DNA of 42,872 bases from an uncultured Chloroflexota bacterium (GTDB lineage Bacteria > Chloroflexota > Chloroflexia > Thermomicrobiales > UBA6265): assembly GCA_937901745.1 (NCBI GenBank), contig CALGSZ010000138.1, positions 1-42,872 of the forward strand, written 5' to 3'. A model generated the notes under the pieces. That model was not told the DNA's origin. It saw only the letters and a list, made by a program, of their open reading frames with translations, and made no database searches. A program made the translations under genes and the position numbers. Of this stretch, positions 1 through 9,074 are shown piece by piece. The stretch's first letter is position 1; each line of letters begins with the position of its first letter.

Positions 1-939
1 GTGCTGGAGCGGCAGGATCGCCAGGATCGGGCTGACGCACTCGGCGCCGAGGTCGGGGAGCGGCAGGCTGACCGTGCCGAGGGCGGAGAGCGCCGGATCG
101 CCGACGACGAACGTATCGGCGCCGAGGGTGCGGAGGCGCTCTAAGACCGGCTGCAGCGCGGTCGCGCCCGGGCCGGAGGGCGCCACGGCGATCACGGGAA
201 AACCCCGGTCGATCATCGCCATTGGGCCGTGCAGCAGGTCGGCGCTGGAGAAGGAGTGCGCGACGACGTAGGTCGTCTCCATCAGCTTCAGCGCCGCCTC
301 GCGCGCCGTTGGGTAGTTGTAGCCGCGCGCGGTGACGACGAGCTGATCGGCGAACCGGTAGCGGATCGCCAGGTGCGCAACCTCCTCCTCGCGGCTAATC
401 AGCGCCGCCGCGCGCTCGGGGAGGTCGGCCGCCTCGTCGCCGGTGCGGCCGGCGATCGCCTCGATCAGGTAGAAGAGGGTCAGCAGCTCGGCGGTGTAGC
501 TCTTCGTCGCGGCGACCGCTTTCTCTGGGCCCGCCAGGACATCGAGGTGATACTCGGCGGTGTTAGCGAGGGGAGAGCCCGGCGAGTTCGTCACCGCGAC
601 GGTGATCGCTCCGGAGGCGCGGGCGCGCTCGAGCGGCGTCACGATGTCCGGTGAGGCGCCGGATTGGCTGACGCCGATCACTAGGACGTCGCGCAGGTCG
701 GGGTGCGCGTCATAGACGGTCATCGTCGAGGGGGACGCCGACCCAGCCGCCATCCCCAGGCGGGTCTCGACCAGGTATTTCCCGTAGAGCGTCGCGTGGT
801 CGGAGGTGCCGCGCGCGACGAAATACGCGAAGCGCGGCCGCCGAGCCCGGATCTCTCGCGCGACCGCCTCGATCTCCGGCCGTCCCGCGCTCTGGATCCG
901 CGCCAGCACCTCCGGCTGCTCGCGAATCTCCGCCGCCAT
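1..939 (-). CDS. SIS-domain amino-sugar isomerase/deaminase, partial (runs off left end)
   Basis: The reading frame stays open from an ATG at 939 to the window edge (313 codons), so the C-terminal end is missing. The protein is a double SIS (sugar isomerase) protein resembling the isomerase half of GlmS without the glutaminase domain, as in AgaS/FrlB/NagB-II types. Visible hallmarks are a first SIS motif around residues 40-50 (ARGTSDHA), VIGVSQSGASPD near residue 90, and a second SIS half beginning ARGYNYPTAREAALKL. It starts 4 bases after the nagA stop and is the last gene of a murQ-nagK-nagA run. No classical nagB lies in view, so I infer it converts glucosamine-6-phosphate, made by NagA, to fructose-6-phosphate with ammonia release. 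The family assignment is firm; the exact substrate is inferred from context. Confidence 0.88.
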   Translation of the reverse strand, partial: MAAEIREQPEVLARIQSAGRPEIEAVAREIRARRPRFAYFVARGTSDHATLYGKYLVETRLGMAAGSASPSTMTVYDAHPDLRDVLVIGVSQSGASPDIVTPLERARASGAITVAVTNSPGSPLANTAEYHLDVLAGPEKAVAATKSYTAELLTLFYLIEAIAGRTGDEAADLPERAAALISREEEVAHLAIRYRFADQLVVTARGYNYPTAREAALKLMETTYVVAHSFSSADLLHGPMAMIDRGFPVIAVAPSGPGATALQPVLERLRTLGADTFVVGDPALSALGTVSLPLPDLGAECVSPILAILPLQH

Positions 940-943
940 CAGC

Positions 944-2104
944 TCACCGCCCACCGCGCTCTTCCTCCTTCCGTTGATAGACGACGCGCCCGCCGACGAT
1001 CGTCGCGACGACGCGCAGCTCTCGGTCGAAGAGTGTCAAGTCGGCTTCCGCACCGGCCGCGATTCGGCCGAGGTCGCTCATGCCGAGCAGCCGGGCCGGG
1101 ATCTCGGTCGCCATCCGCAGGGCCTCGGCCGGTGTCGCCTCCGTCCAGCGGATGATGTTCCGGATCGCCGCGTCCATGGTCAGCACCGCTCCCGCCAGGG
1201 TGCCGTTTGGCAAGCGGGCGGCGACGCCGTCGGTGATGACCTCTTGCCCGCCGAGCGTGTACCGGCCAGGGGGCATCCCCGCCGCGGCCATCATGTCGGT
1301 GACGAGGGCGATGCGCTCCGGTCCCTTGGCGCGGACCGCGAGCTGGAGGCTCGCCGGGTGGGAATGTACCCCGTCGGCGATCAGGCCGATCGTGATGCGG
1401 TCGTCAACCAGCGCCGCGCCGATCGCGCCGGGCGCGCGGTGACCGAACGGAGACATCGCGTTGTAGAGGTGCGTCGCCATCGCGGCGCCGGCATCCACGC
1501 CCGCGACGAACGTCTCCAGATCGGCGTCAGTGTGGCCGAGGCTGGCGAGGATGCCGCGCTCGCGCAGCTGGCGGATGCGCTCCAATCCACCAGGGCGCTC
1601 CGGCGCGAGGGTCATCAGGCGCACCGATGGCTCGGCGATCAGGGTGGCGAAGAGGTCGTCGCTGGCCGCTTCGATGCAGGCGAGCGGGTGCGCGCCTTTC
1701 CGCGCCGGCGCGAGGAATGGCCCCTCCAGGTGCAGCCCCAGCATGCGTGCGCCGGACGCGTCCTGCGCGGCGGCGAAGGCGGCGAAGACGCGCGGGTAAT
1801 GCTCAGCCGGGGAGGAGATGATCGTCGGCAGGAATGCGGTGACGCCGGTCTCCGGCAGGTGAGCGGCCAGCTGGCGCAGCGCCTCCGGATCCTCTCCGAC
1901 ATCCACGCCGAAGCCGCCGTTGACCTGGAGGTCGATCAGGCCCGGCGAGACGATCTCTGCCTTCAGGACGTCGCTCGGCAGAGATTCGGGGCGGGGATCG
2001 CGGAGCACCTCGGCGATGCGGCCGTCGCGCACGATCGCCGCGCCCGGCACGAGGCTACTGCCGAGCAGCAGGTCGCCAACGACGGCGAAAGTCTCCCCCG
2101 GCAT
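944..2104 (-). CDS. nagA: N-acetylglucosamine-6-phosphate deacetylase
   Basis: 386 residues, normal for NagA. It removes the acetyl group from GlcNAc-6-phosphate in the cytoplasm. Amidohydrolase landmarks are all present: PGLIDLQVNGGFG near residue 55 (first metal-site strand), GLHLEGPFLAP with the metal-binding Glu, SLGHTDAD and THLYNAMSP with metal-binding His residues, and ALVTDMMAAAG with the catalytic Asp. I chose the ATG at 2104, one base after the nagK stop, because GGGAGG sits about 9 bases upstream on the minus strand; an in-frame upstream ATG at 2158 would add 18 residues overlapping nagK and lacks support. It sits in the murQ-nagK-nagA-SIS operon, where it handles GlcNAc-6-P from both the MurQ and NagK reactions. 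Confidence 0.95.
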   Translation of the reverse strand: MPGETFAVVGDLLLGSSLVPGAAIVRDGRIAEVLRDPRPESLPSDVLKAEIVSPGLIDLQVNGGFGVDVGEDPEALRQLAAHLPETGVTAFLPTIISSPAEHYPRVFAAFAAAQDASGARMLGLHLEGPFLAPARKGAHPLACIEAASDDLFATLIAEPSVRLMTLAPERPGGLERIRQLRERGILASLGHTDADLETFVAGVDAGAAMATHLYNAMSPFGHRAPGAIGAALVDDRITIGLIADGVHSHPASLQLAVRAKGPERIALVTDMMAAAGMPPGRYTLGGQEVITDGVAARLPNGTLAGAVLTMDAAIRNIIRWTEATPAEALRMATEIPARLLGMSDLGRIAAGAEADLTLFDRELRVVATIVGGRVVYQRKEEERGGR

Positions 2105-2105
2105 C

Positions 2106-3098
2106 TCACGCGCCTCCCGAGCCGCTGATGCGGAGGACGGCAGGTTGGAGACGCGCATCGAGCCCCGTCCCCGTCCCTTGCGCCGCGATGCGGGCCAGAG
2201 CGCGGGCGGCGCTGAGCGCGGGATCCGTCACGACCTCGACCTGCCCAACCGTCGTCCGGCGGCGGAGGCGTCGCACGACCATCGCGCGGTAGCCCGGCTC
2301 GCCGGTCAGCAGCCCGCCGGAGAGGGCGATCGGCAGCGCGCCGCCGGGGAAGCTCAGGCGGCGGCCAGCGGCGATGGCGGTCTCGGCCAGGCCGTCCGCG
2401 CCGTCGCGCAGGATGCGGCGGGCGACCGCGTCACCGGCGCGCGCGGCGGCGAAGACGAGCCCCGCTAGCTCGGCGACGGCCGGTTTCGTGTCGTCGCGGT
2501 GCTCGACATAGACCTTGCCGATGATGTCGAGCGGATCGGTGATGCCCCAGCGCTCGAGGATGGCGGGGAGGAGCGTCGTCTCCGGGCCGCGTCCGTCGGC
2601 GGCGCGGGCGGCCGCTCGCAGCGCGCGCTGGCCCAGGTCCCAGCCGCTCCCTTCGTCACCGAAGAGGTGGCCCCAACCGCCGGCGCGCGCGGTGCCGCCG
2701 TCTGGATCGCGGCCGAGCGCGATCGAGCCGGTCCCCGCGATCAATGCGATGCCGACGGCACCGTCGAGCGCGGTCAGCAGCAGCTCGGCGTCATTGGTGA
2801 TGCGGACCTCGCGCGCGAGATTAGTCAGGTGCGGCAGGAGCGCATCGCGCGCGCCGGGTCGGTCAATGCCCGCCAACCCGAGCCACATCGCGTCGAGCGG
2901 GGTGGGGCTGCCGGCCTCGCGCGCGGCGGCTTCGATTGCCTGGCGCAGGTTCGCGACGGCCGGGTCGAAGCCGACGGCGGTCGTGTTCGAGCTGCCGGCG
3001 GACGCCCGGCCAAGCTCGCGGCCCGTCGCGTCGACCACGACGGCGATGGTCTTGCTGCCGCCGCCGTCAACCCCCGCGAAGCATCTCAGTTCGGACAT
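2106..3098 (-). CDS. nagK: BadF/BadG-type N-acetylglucosamine kinase
   Basis: 330 residues of the BadF/BadG/BcrA/BcrD ATPase family, the fold used by eukaryote-like and bacterial N-acetylglucosamine or N-acetylmuramate kinases. The phosphate-1 loop VDGGGSKT lies at residues 10-17, the phosphate-2 region IAGTGSIALGRD near residue 120, and the GGWGHLFGDEGSGWDLG signature around residue 137. It overlaps the murQ stop by 13 bases and has GAGGCGG just upstream of its ATG. It probably phosphorylates free GlcNAc (or glucosamine, MurNAc or anhydro-sugars) to feed NagA or MurQ. The kinase family is clear; the choice of sugar is inferred from the operon, and the symbol nagK is used in that functional sense, not as an ortholog of E. 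coli NagK, which belongs to the ROK family. Confidence 0.88.
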   Translation of the reverse strand: MSELRCFAGVDGGGSKTIAVVVDATGRELGRASAGSSNTTAVGFDPAVANLRQAIEAAAREAGSPTPLDAMWLGLAGIDRPGARDALLPHLTNLAREVRITNDAELLLTALDGAVGIALIAGTGSIALGRDPDGGTARAGGWGHLFGDEGSGWDLGQRALRAAARAADGRGPETTLLPAILERWGITDPLDIIGKVYVEHRDDTKPAVAELAGLVFAAARAGDAVARRILRDGADGLAETAIAAGRRLSFPGGALPIALSGGLLTGEPGYRAMVVRRLRRRTTVGQVEVVTDPALSAARALARIAAQGTGTGLDARLQPAVLRISGSGGA

Positions 3099-4012
3099 GG
3101 AGCCGCCTCGCCGAGCGCCGCCCGCACCGAGCCGCCGGCCGCGCTCAATCGTTGCCGCGCTTCCTCTGGCGAGACGCCAGCGCGGACCGCGACGATCGCT
3201 GTCTTGACTTCGCCGCCTGCCAGGGAGAGCGCCGCTGCCGCTTCGTCATGGTCCAATCCAGTCGCCGCCTGGACGATCCGGACGGCCCGCGCGCGCAGCT
3301 TCGAGTTCGTCGCTTGCAGGTCGACCATCAGGTTGCCGAATGTCTTGCCGAGCCGGACCATCGCGCCGGTGCTGAGCATGTTGAGGACCATCTTCTGTGC
3401 CGTCCCGGCCTTGAGCCGCGTCGAGCCGGCGATGACCTCCGGGCCGACGACCGGCGCGATCATGATCTCGACGAGCTTCTCCAGCGGTGTCCCCGTGTTG
3501 CAGGCGATGCCAATCGTGAGCGCCCCGATCGCGGCGGCGTGTCGCATCGCGCCGAGGACGTAGGGCGTGCGGCCGCTGGCGGCAATCCCGACGACGGCAT
3601 CGGCCTCGCTGACCCCGAGACGAAGGAGGTCAACGCGGCCCGCTTCGTCGTCGTCTTCCGCGCCTTCGACCGGCTCGGTCAGCGCCGCCGGACCGCCCGC
3701 GATCAGGGCGACGACCGTTCCCGGCGGGACGCTGAAGGTGGGGATGCACTCGGCGGCGTCCAACGCACCGAGCCGCCCGGAGGTGCCAGCCCCGACGTAG
3801 ATGAGGCGTCCGCCCGCGCGCAGCCGCTCCGCGATCGCCTCGACCGCTTCCGCGATGCGCGGGAGCTCGTTCCGGACCGCCTCGGCGACGCGGGCATCCT
3901 CCGCGTTCATCGCGGTCACGATGCCGAGCGCATCGAGGCAATCGAGATCCCTTGTGGCGGGATTGATCGCCTCGGTCGTCAGGTTGGCGGAGGTGTCGCT
4001 GGTACGATCCAT
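3086..4012 (-). CDS. murQ: N-acetylmuramic acid 6-phosphate etherase
   Basis: 308 residues, typical MurQ length. It cleaves the lactyl ether of MurNAc-6-phosphate to give GlcNAc-6-phosphate and D-lactate during cell-wall recycling. The N-terminus carries the family signature LTTEAINPATRDLD, followed by a SIS domain with YVGAGTSGRLGALDAAECI (residues about 71-90) holding the catalytic Glu, then IGIAASGRTPY and GPEVIAGSTRLKAGTAQK. I place the start at the ATG at 4012, preceded by GGAAAGGG; an upstream in-frame ATG at 4072 would add 20 residues with no recognisable homology. It is the first gene of the operon and is divergent from the haem peroxidase, so its promoter must lie in 4013-4190. Confidence 0.95.
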   Translation of the reverse strand: MDRTSDTSANLTTEAINPATRDLDCLDALGIVTAMNAEDARVAEAVRNELPRIAEAVEAIAERLRAGGRLIYVGAGTSGRLGALDAAECIPTFSVPPGTVVALIAGGPAALTEPVEGAEDDDEAGRVDLLRLGVSEADAVVGIAASGRTPYVLGAMRHAAAIGALTIGIACNTGTPLEKLVEIMIAPVVGPEVIAGSTRLKAGTAQKMVLNMLSTGAMVRLGKTFGNLMVDLQATNSKLRARAVRIVQAATGLDHDEAAAALSLAGGEVKTAIVAVRAGVSPEEARQRLSAAGGSVRAALGEAAPCPN

Positions 4013-4190
4013 GTAGCCCTTTCCAGCAAGGGGTGCCCGGCGATGGGCGGATAGACTGTCGAACGATCCCATTCTACCGGCGCCGGGCGGAGGGGGCGGA
4101 CTGACAGGAAACTGATGGCGCTAGGGGCGGTGACAAGGCTCTTTGTCCATAGTTCTTTGTACTCGTGTACTGCAAATTGAGGACAAGGAC
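4013..4190. promoter_or_regulatory. Divergent intergenic region, murQ operon / haem peroxidase
   Basis: 178 bases between two genes that start in opposite directions, so it must hold both promoters. The peroxidase side (about 4130-4180) is clearly more AT-rich than the flanks and contains a repeated CTTTGT (4140-4145 and 4155-4160). No convincing -35/-10 pair could be assigned by eye. Confidence 0.5.
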
Positions 4191-6293
4191 GTGTCAGCCG
4201 TCTATGACAATCGAGGAATGGTAGTGAAGGAGACCGGTGTGGGTGAGTGGAGCGCCGATGGGCGGTTCCATGGCGTGGATGAGCCGCGCGGCTTGGGCGC
4301 GGTGGCACGCTCGGCACTCTATGACGGCTTCTTCGGCCGGATGTTTCGCCATCTCCCGCCGTTGGAGCCGAGCGACGAGCAGCTGGAGCGCCTAGCCGAA
4401 ACGATGGTCGATACCGGCGATACAGCCGGTGACTCGCGGATTCCGGCGGGCTATACCTACCTCGGCCAGTTCATCGATCACGACCTGACCTTCGATCCGA
4501 CCTCGAGTTTGCAGCGGCGCAACGACCCCGATGCGCTGCACAACTTCCGCACGCCGCGCTTCGATCTCGACTCCCTCTACGGCGGCGGTCCGATTGACGA
4601 GCCCTTTCTCTACGAAGCGGACGGCGTCCGCTTTCGCGTGCAGCCGATCTACGATGGGGAGCTCGATCTGCCGCGCGTCCCGGACCCCGACCCGGCGCGG
4701 CGTCGCGCGCTGATCGGCGATCCGCGTAACGACGAGAATGTCATCGTCTCGCAGCTCCACCTCGCGTTCCTCCGCTTCCACAACGCCGTCGCCGAGACGA
4801 TCGACGGTCCGCCAGCGGAGCGCTTCGCGCGTGCCCAGCGGATCGTCCGCTGGCATTACCAGTGGCTCGTGGTGCACGACTTCCTAGCGCGGGTGGTGGG
4901 AGAGGATGTGGTCCACGACATCCTCCGCGAGGAGCGATTCATCGTCTCGACCAGCAGCGAGCCAGCGCGGGCGGTCACGCGACTCTCGCCGCACCTCTGC
5001 TTCTTCGGGTGGCGCAACCAGCCGTTCATGCCGGTCGAGTTTGCCGGCGCCGCGTTTCGCTTCGGCCACAGCATGGTCCGCCCGGCCTATGTCCTCAACG
5101 GCCAGCTCCTCCAGCTCATGGGCAGACCGGTCCCGGTCTTCGCGCCGGACGACGGGACAGGTGGGGAAGCCCTCGACTTGCGCGGGTTCCGTGAGCGCCC
5201 GCCCGGCTGGACGATCGAGTGGGAGCGCTTCTTCGAGATCGGCGTAGCCGACTCGGCGCGGCCGCTCCAGTGGGCGCGCCGCATTGACCCGACGCTGGCG
5301 GAGGGGCTGAGCCATTTGCCGACGGTCGAGGCGGATAGTCCACGATCGCTGGCGGAGCGAAACCTGAAGCGGGGGAGGGCGCTCGGCCTGCCGTCGGGGC
5401 AGGCGGTCGCGCGGGCGATGGGCCTCCCGCGCGATCTCATCCTCGATGCAGACGCGATGGGGCTGACTGGCGAGCTGGCGGACTGGTTCGGCGCGGAGAC
5501 GCCCCTCTGGTACTACGTCCTGGCCGAAGCCAAAGTCCATCAGCAGGGGGAGCGATTGGGGCCGGTCGGTGGCCGGATCGTGGCGGAGGTACTCCTCGGG
5601 TTGCTGGCGGCCGATCCACATTCGTACCTGCGCCTCGCGCCCGGGTGGACGCCGGAGCCCGGCTGCTACGGGGCAGAGCAAGAAGGAGGGCACCCCGTCT
5701 TCGGGATGCCCCAGCTGTTGCGGTTTGCCGGCGTGATAGAGTCACCATGGGGTGGCGGAATGAGTGCAAGCTCATCTGGAAATGGGCAAAATTCGTGGTC
5801 CCTCGCGGATTGGCAGGGTGAACGAAGGGAGTCTGCAGTGAGCGCCTCGACGTATCAGCAGAACAAGATCGCCAACTTCGCGTTCCCGCCGGAGGTCTGG
5901 AAGAGTTTCACTGAGATCGGCGGTGAGCACAAGACGAAGTACATCTTCCTCGAGCGACGCCTTATCAATGCGACCAACATCATCGAGATGCGGAAGCGCG
6001 AGGGAGCCATGCTCTACATCGTCGATCACCCGACCGGAGGTGCGCGCGTCAATCTCGATTTCGAGCGCAAGGAAGGCGGCTATTGCACGATCTACCGGGC
6101 CAGCACGAATCAGGAGCAAGATCTCAGCAACGACGAACTCAAGCCGGATGAGACCTTCTACCTCTATCCGGGCGATGTCCTCTTCGTCTGCAACTTGGAG
6201 TACCGGCTGGGCTGCGGCGATCCGCAGGGAATCACGGTGCTGATGTCCGGTATCGACCTGGGCGGCGACTGCATCGGGCGCCCCTGTCCATAA
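4191..6293 (+). CDS. Animal-type haem peroxidase with extra C-terminal domain
   Basis: About 700 residues. Residues roughly 75-520 are a prokaryotic member of the animal haem peroxidase (peroxidase-cyclooxygenase) family, which oxidises substrates with hydrogen peroxide using bound haem. Key segments: GQFIDHDLTFDP with the distal His at residue 97, RTPRFDLDSLYG (calcium/haem region), IGDPRNDEN followed by SQLHLAFLRFHN, and RFGHSMVRPAY with the proximal His at 293. No signal peptide is seen. The start is uncertain: GTG 4191 is favoured by GAGGAC ending 6 bases upstream; ATG 4218 and TTG 4143 are alternatives. From residue about 524 a Ser/Gly-rich linker leads into about 150 residues that I do not recognise, ending in a Cys-containing tail (LGCGDPQG, GDCIGRPCP). 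An internal GTG at 5838 with GAAGGGAG 6 bases upstream could start that domain separately. The gene is convergent with the LuxR-type regulator. Confidence 0.88.
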   Translation: MSAVYDNRGMVVKETGVGEWSADGRFHGVDEPRGLGAVARSALYDGFFGRMFRHLPPLEPSDEQLERLAETMVDTGDTAGDSRIPAGYTYLGQFIDHDLTFDPTSSLQRRNDPDALHNFRTPRFDLDSLYGGGPIDEPFLYEADGVRFRVQPIYDGELDLPRVPDPDPARRRALIGDPRNDENVIVSQLHLAFLRFHNAVAETIDGPPAERFARAQRIVRWHYQWLVVHDFLARVVGEDVVHDILREERFIVSTSSEPARAVTRLSPHLCFFGWRNQPFMPVEFAGAAFRFGHSMVRPAYVLNGQLLQLMGRPVPVFAPDDGTGGEALDLRGFRERPPGWTIEWERFFEIGVADSARPLQWARRIDPTLAEGLSHLPTVEADSPRSLAERNLKRGRALGLPSGQAVARAMGLPRDLILDADAMGLTGELADWFGAETPLWYYVLAEAKVHQQGERLGPVGGRIVAEVLLGLLAADPHSYLRLAPGWTPEPGCYGAEQEGGHPVFGMPQLLRFAGVIESPWGGGMSASSSGNGQNSWSLADWQGERRESAVSASTYQQNKIANFAFPPEVWKSFTEIGGEHKTKYIFLERRLINATNIIEMRKREGAMLYIVDHPTGGARVNLDFERKEGGYCTIYRASTNQEQDLSNDELKPDETFYLYPGDVLFVCNLEYRLGCGDPQGITVLMSGIDLGGDCIGRPCP

Positions 6294-6318
6294 GACTGCG
6301 GCGCTCGGACTGCCGCTC

Positions 6319-8832
6319 TCACCCCAAGGAAGGCGGCGGGCAGAGCCGGTGGGCCGTGGCGTAGGCGGCCGCGGCGGCGCGGTTCTGCCCGTGATTGACC
6401 AGCTTGTTGAGGATGTGCCCGACGATCGTGGTGACGGTGCGCACGGAGATGCCGAGCTCGGCCGCGATCTCGCGGTCCTTGAGCCCGCTGGCGATCAGGC
6501 AAAGGACCTCGCGCTCGCGTGGCGACAGCCGCCGCAGATCCTCGGGCAAGGTCGTCGGCTCAGCGGCCTTCTGCTCTGCCGGCGGGGCGACAACGATCGA
6601 GAAGGCGATGGCGATGGCATCGTCGAGCGATAGCGTCTCGCCGATTAGCCAGTGGCTGTTGAACGCTTCCTCTCCCACGCTGCGCTTCGCGCTCTCGAGG
6701 ATGCCTTGAATCTGTTGCTGGTCGGCCTCGGTCGCGACGATCCGCGTGCTCTGCCGCCAGGCCGTCGCCGCCGCGATGAGGCGGATGGCAGAGGCGGCGT
6801 CTCCCTCCAGGCAGGCGACGTGGGCGATCCCTTCGATCGCCGCGGCGGTGAAGTAGTCCTGGAACCCACCCTGGCGGAGGAGTCGCAGTGCCTCGATGAA
6901 GTGACTCAGCGCCCCGGCGCGGTCGTTGCTGAGCAGCGCGATCTGCCCGAGCTCGAGAACAATGTAGCCGGCCACTTCCTTGCTGCCGACTGTCGCGTTC
7001 TCTTCTTGGGCTCGCTCGAGGAGCACCTGCGCCGGCTTGAGATGGCCTTGCATCCGCCCGATCCGAGCGAGGTCAATGAGTGCGAAGATTGCACTGTCCC
7101 CCCGGCCGAGCGCGCGCCACTGGCTGAGCGCCGCGCCAATGCGCTTCGCCGCCGTCGCCAGCTCGCCCTGCTTCATCGCGACGAAGCCGAGGTAGTGCTC
7201 GACGAGCGCGATTCCGGCCGAGTCGTTCAGCGATTCAAAGAGCTCCCGCGCGGCTCGGAGAGACTCTAGCGCTTGCTCGTGCGCGCCCATGTCGCTGGAG
7301 GCGATGCCCAGGCCGGAGAGCGCCCGCGCCTCGCCACGCCGGTCGCCGAGCAGCCGGTAGAGCTCCAGGCCTCGTTCGTAATGCCGCTGCGCCTCGATGG
7401 GGTTCCCCTGCAAGAGTATGTGGCCATAGAGGAGCAGCATTTCCGCCAGGAGCGCGGGGTTCGTGTCGCAGCCGAGCGCGATCAATCGTTGGAGCCGGTC
7501 GCGGTGCTCGACCCACGCGCCCGACGCCTTCCAATAGTTCCACGCCCCCTTGCAGATCCGCAGCGCCATCTCGCAGCCGATCGCGCCTTGTTCGAGGCAC
7601 CAGATCAGCGCGGCGCGGATGTTTGCGGCCTCGGCATCGAGGAGCGGCATCCAGGTGGAGAAGCGACCGGCCGCTAGGTCCGGCTCCGCCCGCTCGACCA
7701 GGGAGAGGACGTAGCGGGCCTGCGCCCATCTCGCGGCGGCCTCTTCGCCGTGCTGCTGGAGCTGCTCCTGGCAGAACTGCCGGATGGTCTCGAGCATCCC
7801 GAATCGTGGCTCGTCGTCCGGCCCGCTCACGATGCGAATGAGGTGCTTGTCCAGGAGCGAGGTGAGCATGTCCAGCACGCTCGGGAAGGGTGGGGCGGAG
7901 CCGTTGCGCACCTCGTCTCGCGGCCTCGCCACGGCCTCGGCGGCTTCCAGACTGAAACTGCCTGCGAAGACCGAGAGGCGGCAAAGCAGGAACTGCTCGT
8001 CTGGCGTGAGCTGTGTGTAGCTCCACGCGATGGTGCCGTCAATCGTCTGGTGACGCTCGGGGAGACCGTGGCCGCCCACGCGCAGCAGGTCTCGCGTGCC
8101 CGGAGTAGCCGCGGCGAGGCGAGCCCGGAGCGCCTTCGGGGAGAGGACGGCGGACCGCGCCGCGGCCAGCTCGATTGCCAGCGGGAGGCCGTCCAGCAAC
8201 GCGCAGACCGCGGCAACATCGCCGGCGTTCGCTTCCGAGAGGGCGAATGTCGGCCGGACCGCGCGCGCCCGCTCGACGAAGAGGCGAACGGCCGGGCTGC
8301 TGCCAATCTGTTCAACGGTGAGCGGCCCCGTCAGATCCGGCAGGAGCAGCGGCTCTACCGGGAAGAGCTGCTCGCCGTAAAGTCCCAGCCGCTCCCGGCT
8401 CGTGGCCAAGACGACGAGGGTCGGGCAGGAGACGAGCAGGAAGGAGACGAACGGAGCGGCTGGCAAGAGGTGCTCGAAGTTGTCGAGCACGAGGAGCAAG
8501 TGCTGCGGCGCGATCTCGTCAATCAGACTGTCAATGAGCGGCCGGTGAGGGTCGATCTCACAGTCGAGCGCCTGGGCAACCGCGGCCGCAATCGAGGCAG
8601 GGTCATTGACCGGGGAAAGATCGACGAAACAGACCCCGTCATCGAAATGTCTTTCCGCCATTGAGGCGGCGCGAAGCGCGAGTCGAGTCTTGCCGACGCC
8701 TCCAGGTCCGACTAACGTCAACAGTCGTACAGCCGGGGCCGCCAGGAGGCGTGCGAGTTCTGCCAGCTCGGGCTCGCGTCCGATGAGGCTCGTGATCGGC
8801 TCCGGCAGGCCGGTCACTCGCGTAGCGCCCAT
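6319..8832 (-). CDS. LuxR-family transcriptional regulator with NB-ARC-like ATPase and TPR region
   Basis: 837 residues of the large ATP-dependent LuxR type. The N-terminal third is a STAND ATPase: LIGREPELAEL precedes the P-loop GPGGVGKT near residues 42-49, Walker B is LLLVLDNFEHL, and a sensor-like LATSRERL follows. The middle (about 370-740) is rich in helical TPR-like repeats (for example QRHYERGLELYRLLGDRRGE). The C-terminus carries a LuxR helix-turn-helix, LSPREREVLCLIASGL then REIAAELGISVRTV, for DNA binding. Ligand or protein binding presumably controls ATP-driven oligomerisation, as known for MalT-like proteins; nothing here shows the signal. ATG 8832 is preferred over an upstream TTG at 8838, with a G-rich stretch about 10 bases upstream. 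It ends 25 bases from the peroxidase stop, in convergent orientation. Confidence 0.92.
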   Translation of the reverse strand: MGATRVTGLPEPITSLIGREPELAELARLLAAPAVRLLTLVGPGGVGKTRLALRAASMAERHFDDGVCFVDLSPVNDPASIAAAVAQALDCEIDPHRPLIDSLIDEIAPQHLLLVLDNFEHLLPAAPFVSFLLVSCPTLVVLATSRERLGLYGEQLFPVEPLLLPDLTGPLTVEQIGSSPAVRLFVERARAVRPTFALSEANAGDVAAVCALLDGLPLAIELAAARSAVLSPKALRARLAAATPGTRDLLRVGGHGLPERHQTIDGTIAWSYTQLTPDEQFLLCRLSVFAGSFSLEAAEAVARPRDEVRNGSAPPFPSVLDMLTSLLDKHLIRIVSGPDDEPRFGMLETIRQFCQEQLQQHGEEAAARWAQARYVLSLVERAEPDLAAGRFSTWMPLLDAEAANIRAALIWCLEQGAIGCEMALRICKGAWNYWKASGAWVEHRDRLQRLIALGCDTNPALLAEMLLLYGHILLQGNPIEAQRHYERGLELYRLLGDRRGEARALSGLGIASSDMGAHEQALESLRAARELFESLNDSAGIALVEHYLGFVAMKQGELATAAKRIGAALSQWRALGRGDSAIFALIDLARIGRMQGHLKPAQVLLERAQEENATVGSKEVAGYIVLELGQIALLSNDRAGALSHFIEALRLLRQGGFQDYFTAAAIEGIAHVACLEGDAASAIRLIAAATAWRQSTRIVATEADQQQIQGILESAKRSVGEEAFNSHWLIGETLSLDDAIAIAFSIVVAPPAEQKAAEPTTLPEDLRRLSPREREVLCLIASGLKDREIAAELGISVRTVTTIVGHILNKLVNHGQNRAAAAAYATAHRLCPPPSLG

Positions 8833-9074
8833 CGTCAAATGCCCCCCGCCGGGCGCTGAGTCGCAGTTCCGTCACGGCGGTCCAGCTCACGTGACCCGGA
8901 GCAGTGTAGGAGGATCGTCCAGCCCGTGCAATAGGCCAAATGGGCCGAGAAAGGTTACGCGGAGTTGGGCGCGGCGCCTGAGGACAATGTGGCGCCAGCC
9001 GTGACAGAATTAGCTCATCCTTGCTTGTGAGTTTACAGTTCGCCGGATACCGCCCTTGCCGCAACGAATCCCGG

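Noticed and set aside
806..2128. Long open frame on the plus strand opposite nagA
   Set aside because: High GC creates long antisense frames; it has no homology, is Arg-rich and opposes a firmly identified gene.
4884..5693. 269-codon minus-strand frame inside the haem peroxidase gene
   Set aside because: Composition is Arg/Pro-rich without domains, opposite conserved peroxidase motifs.
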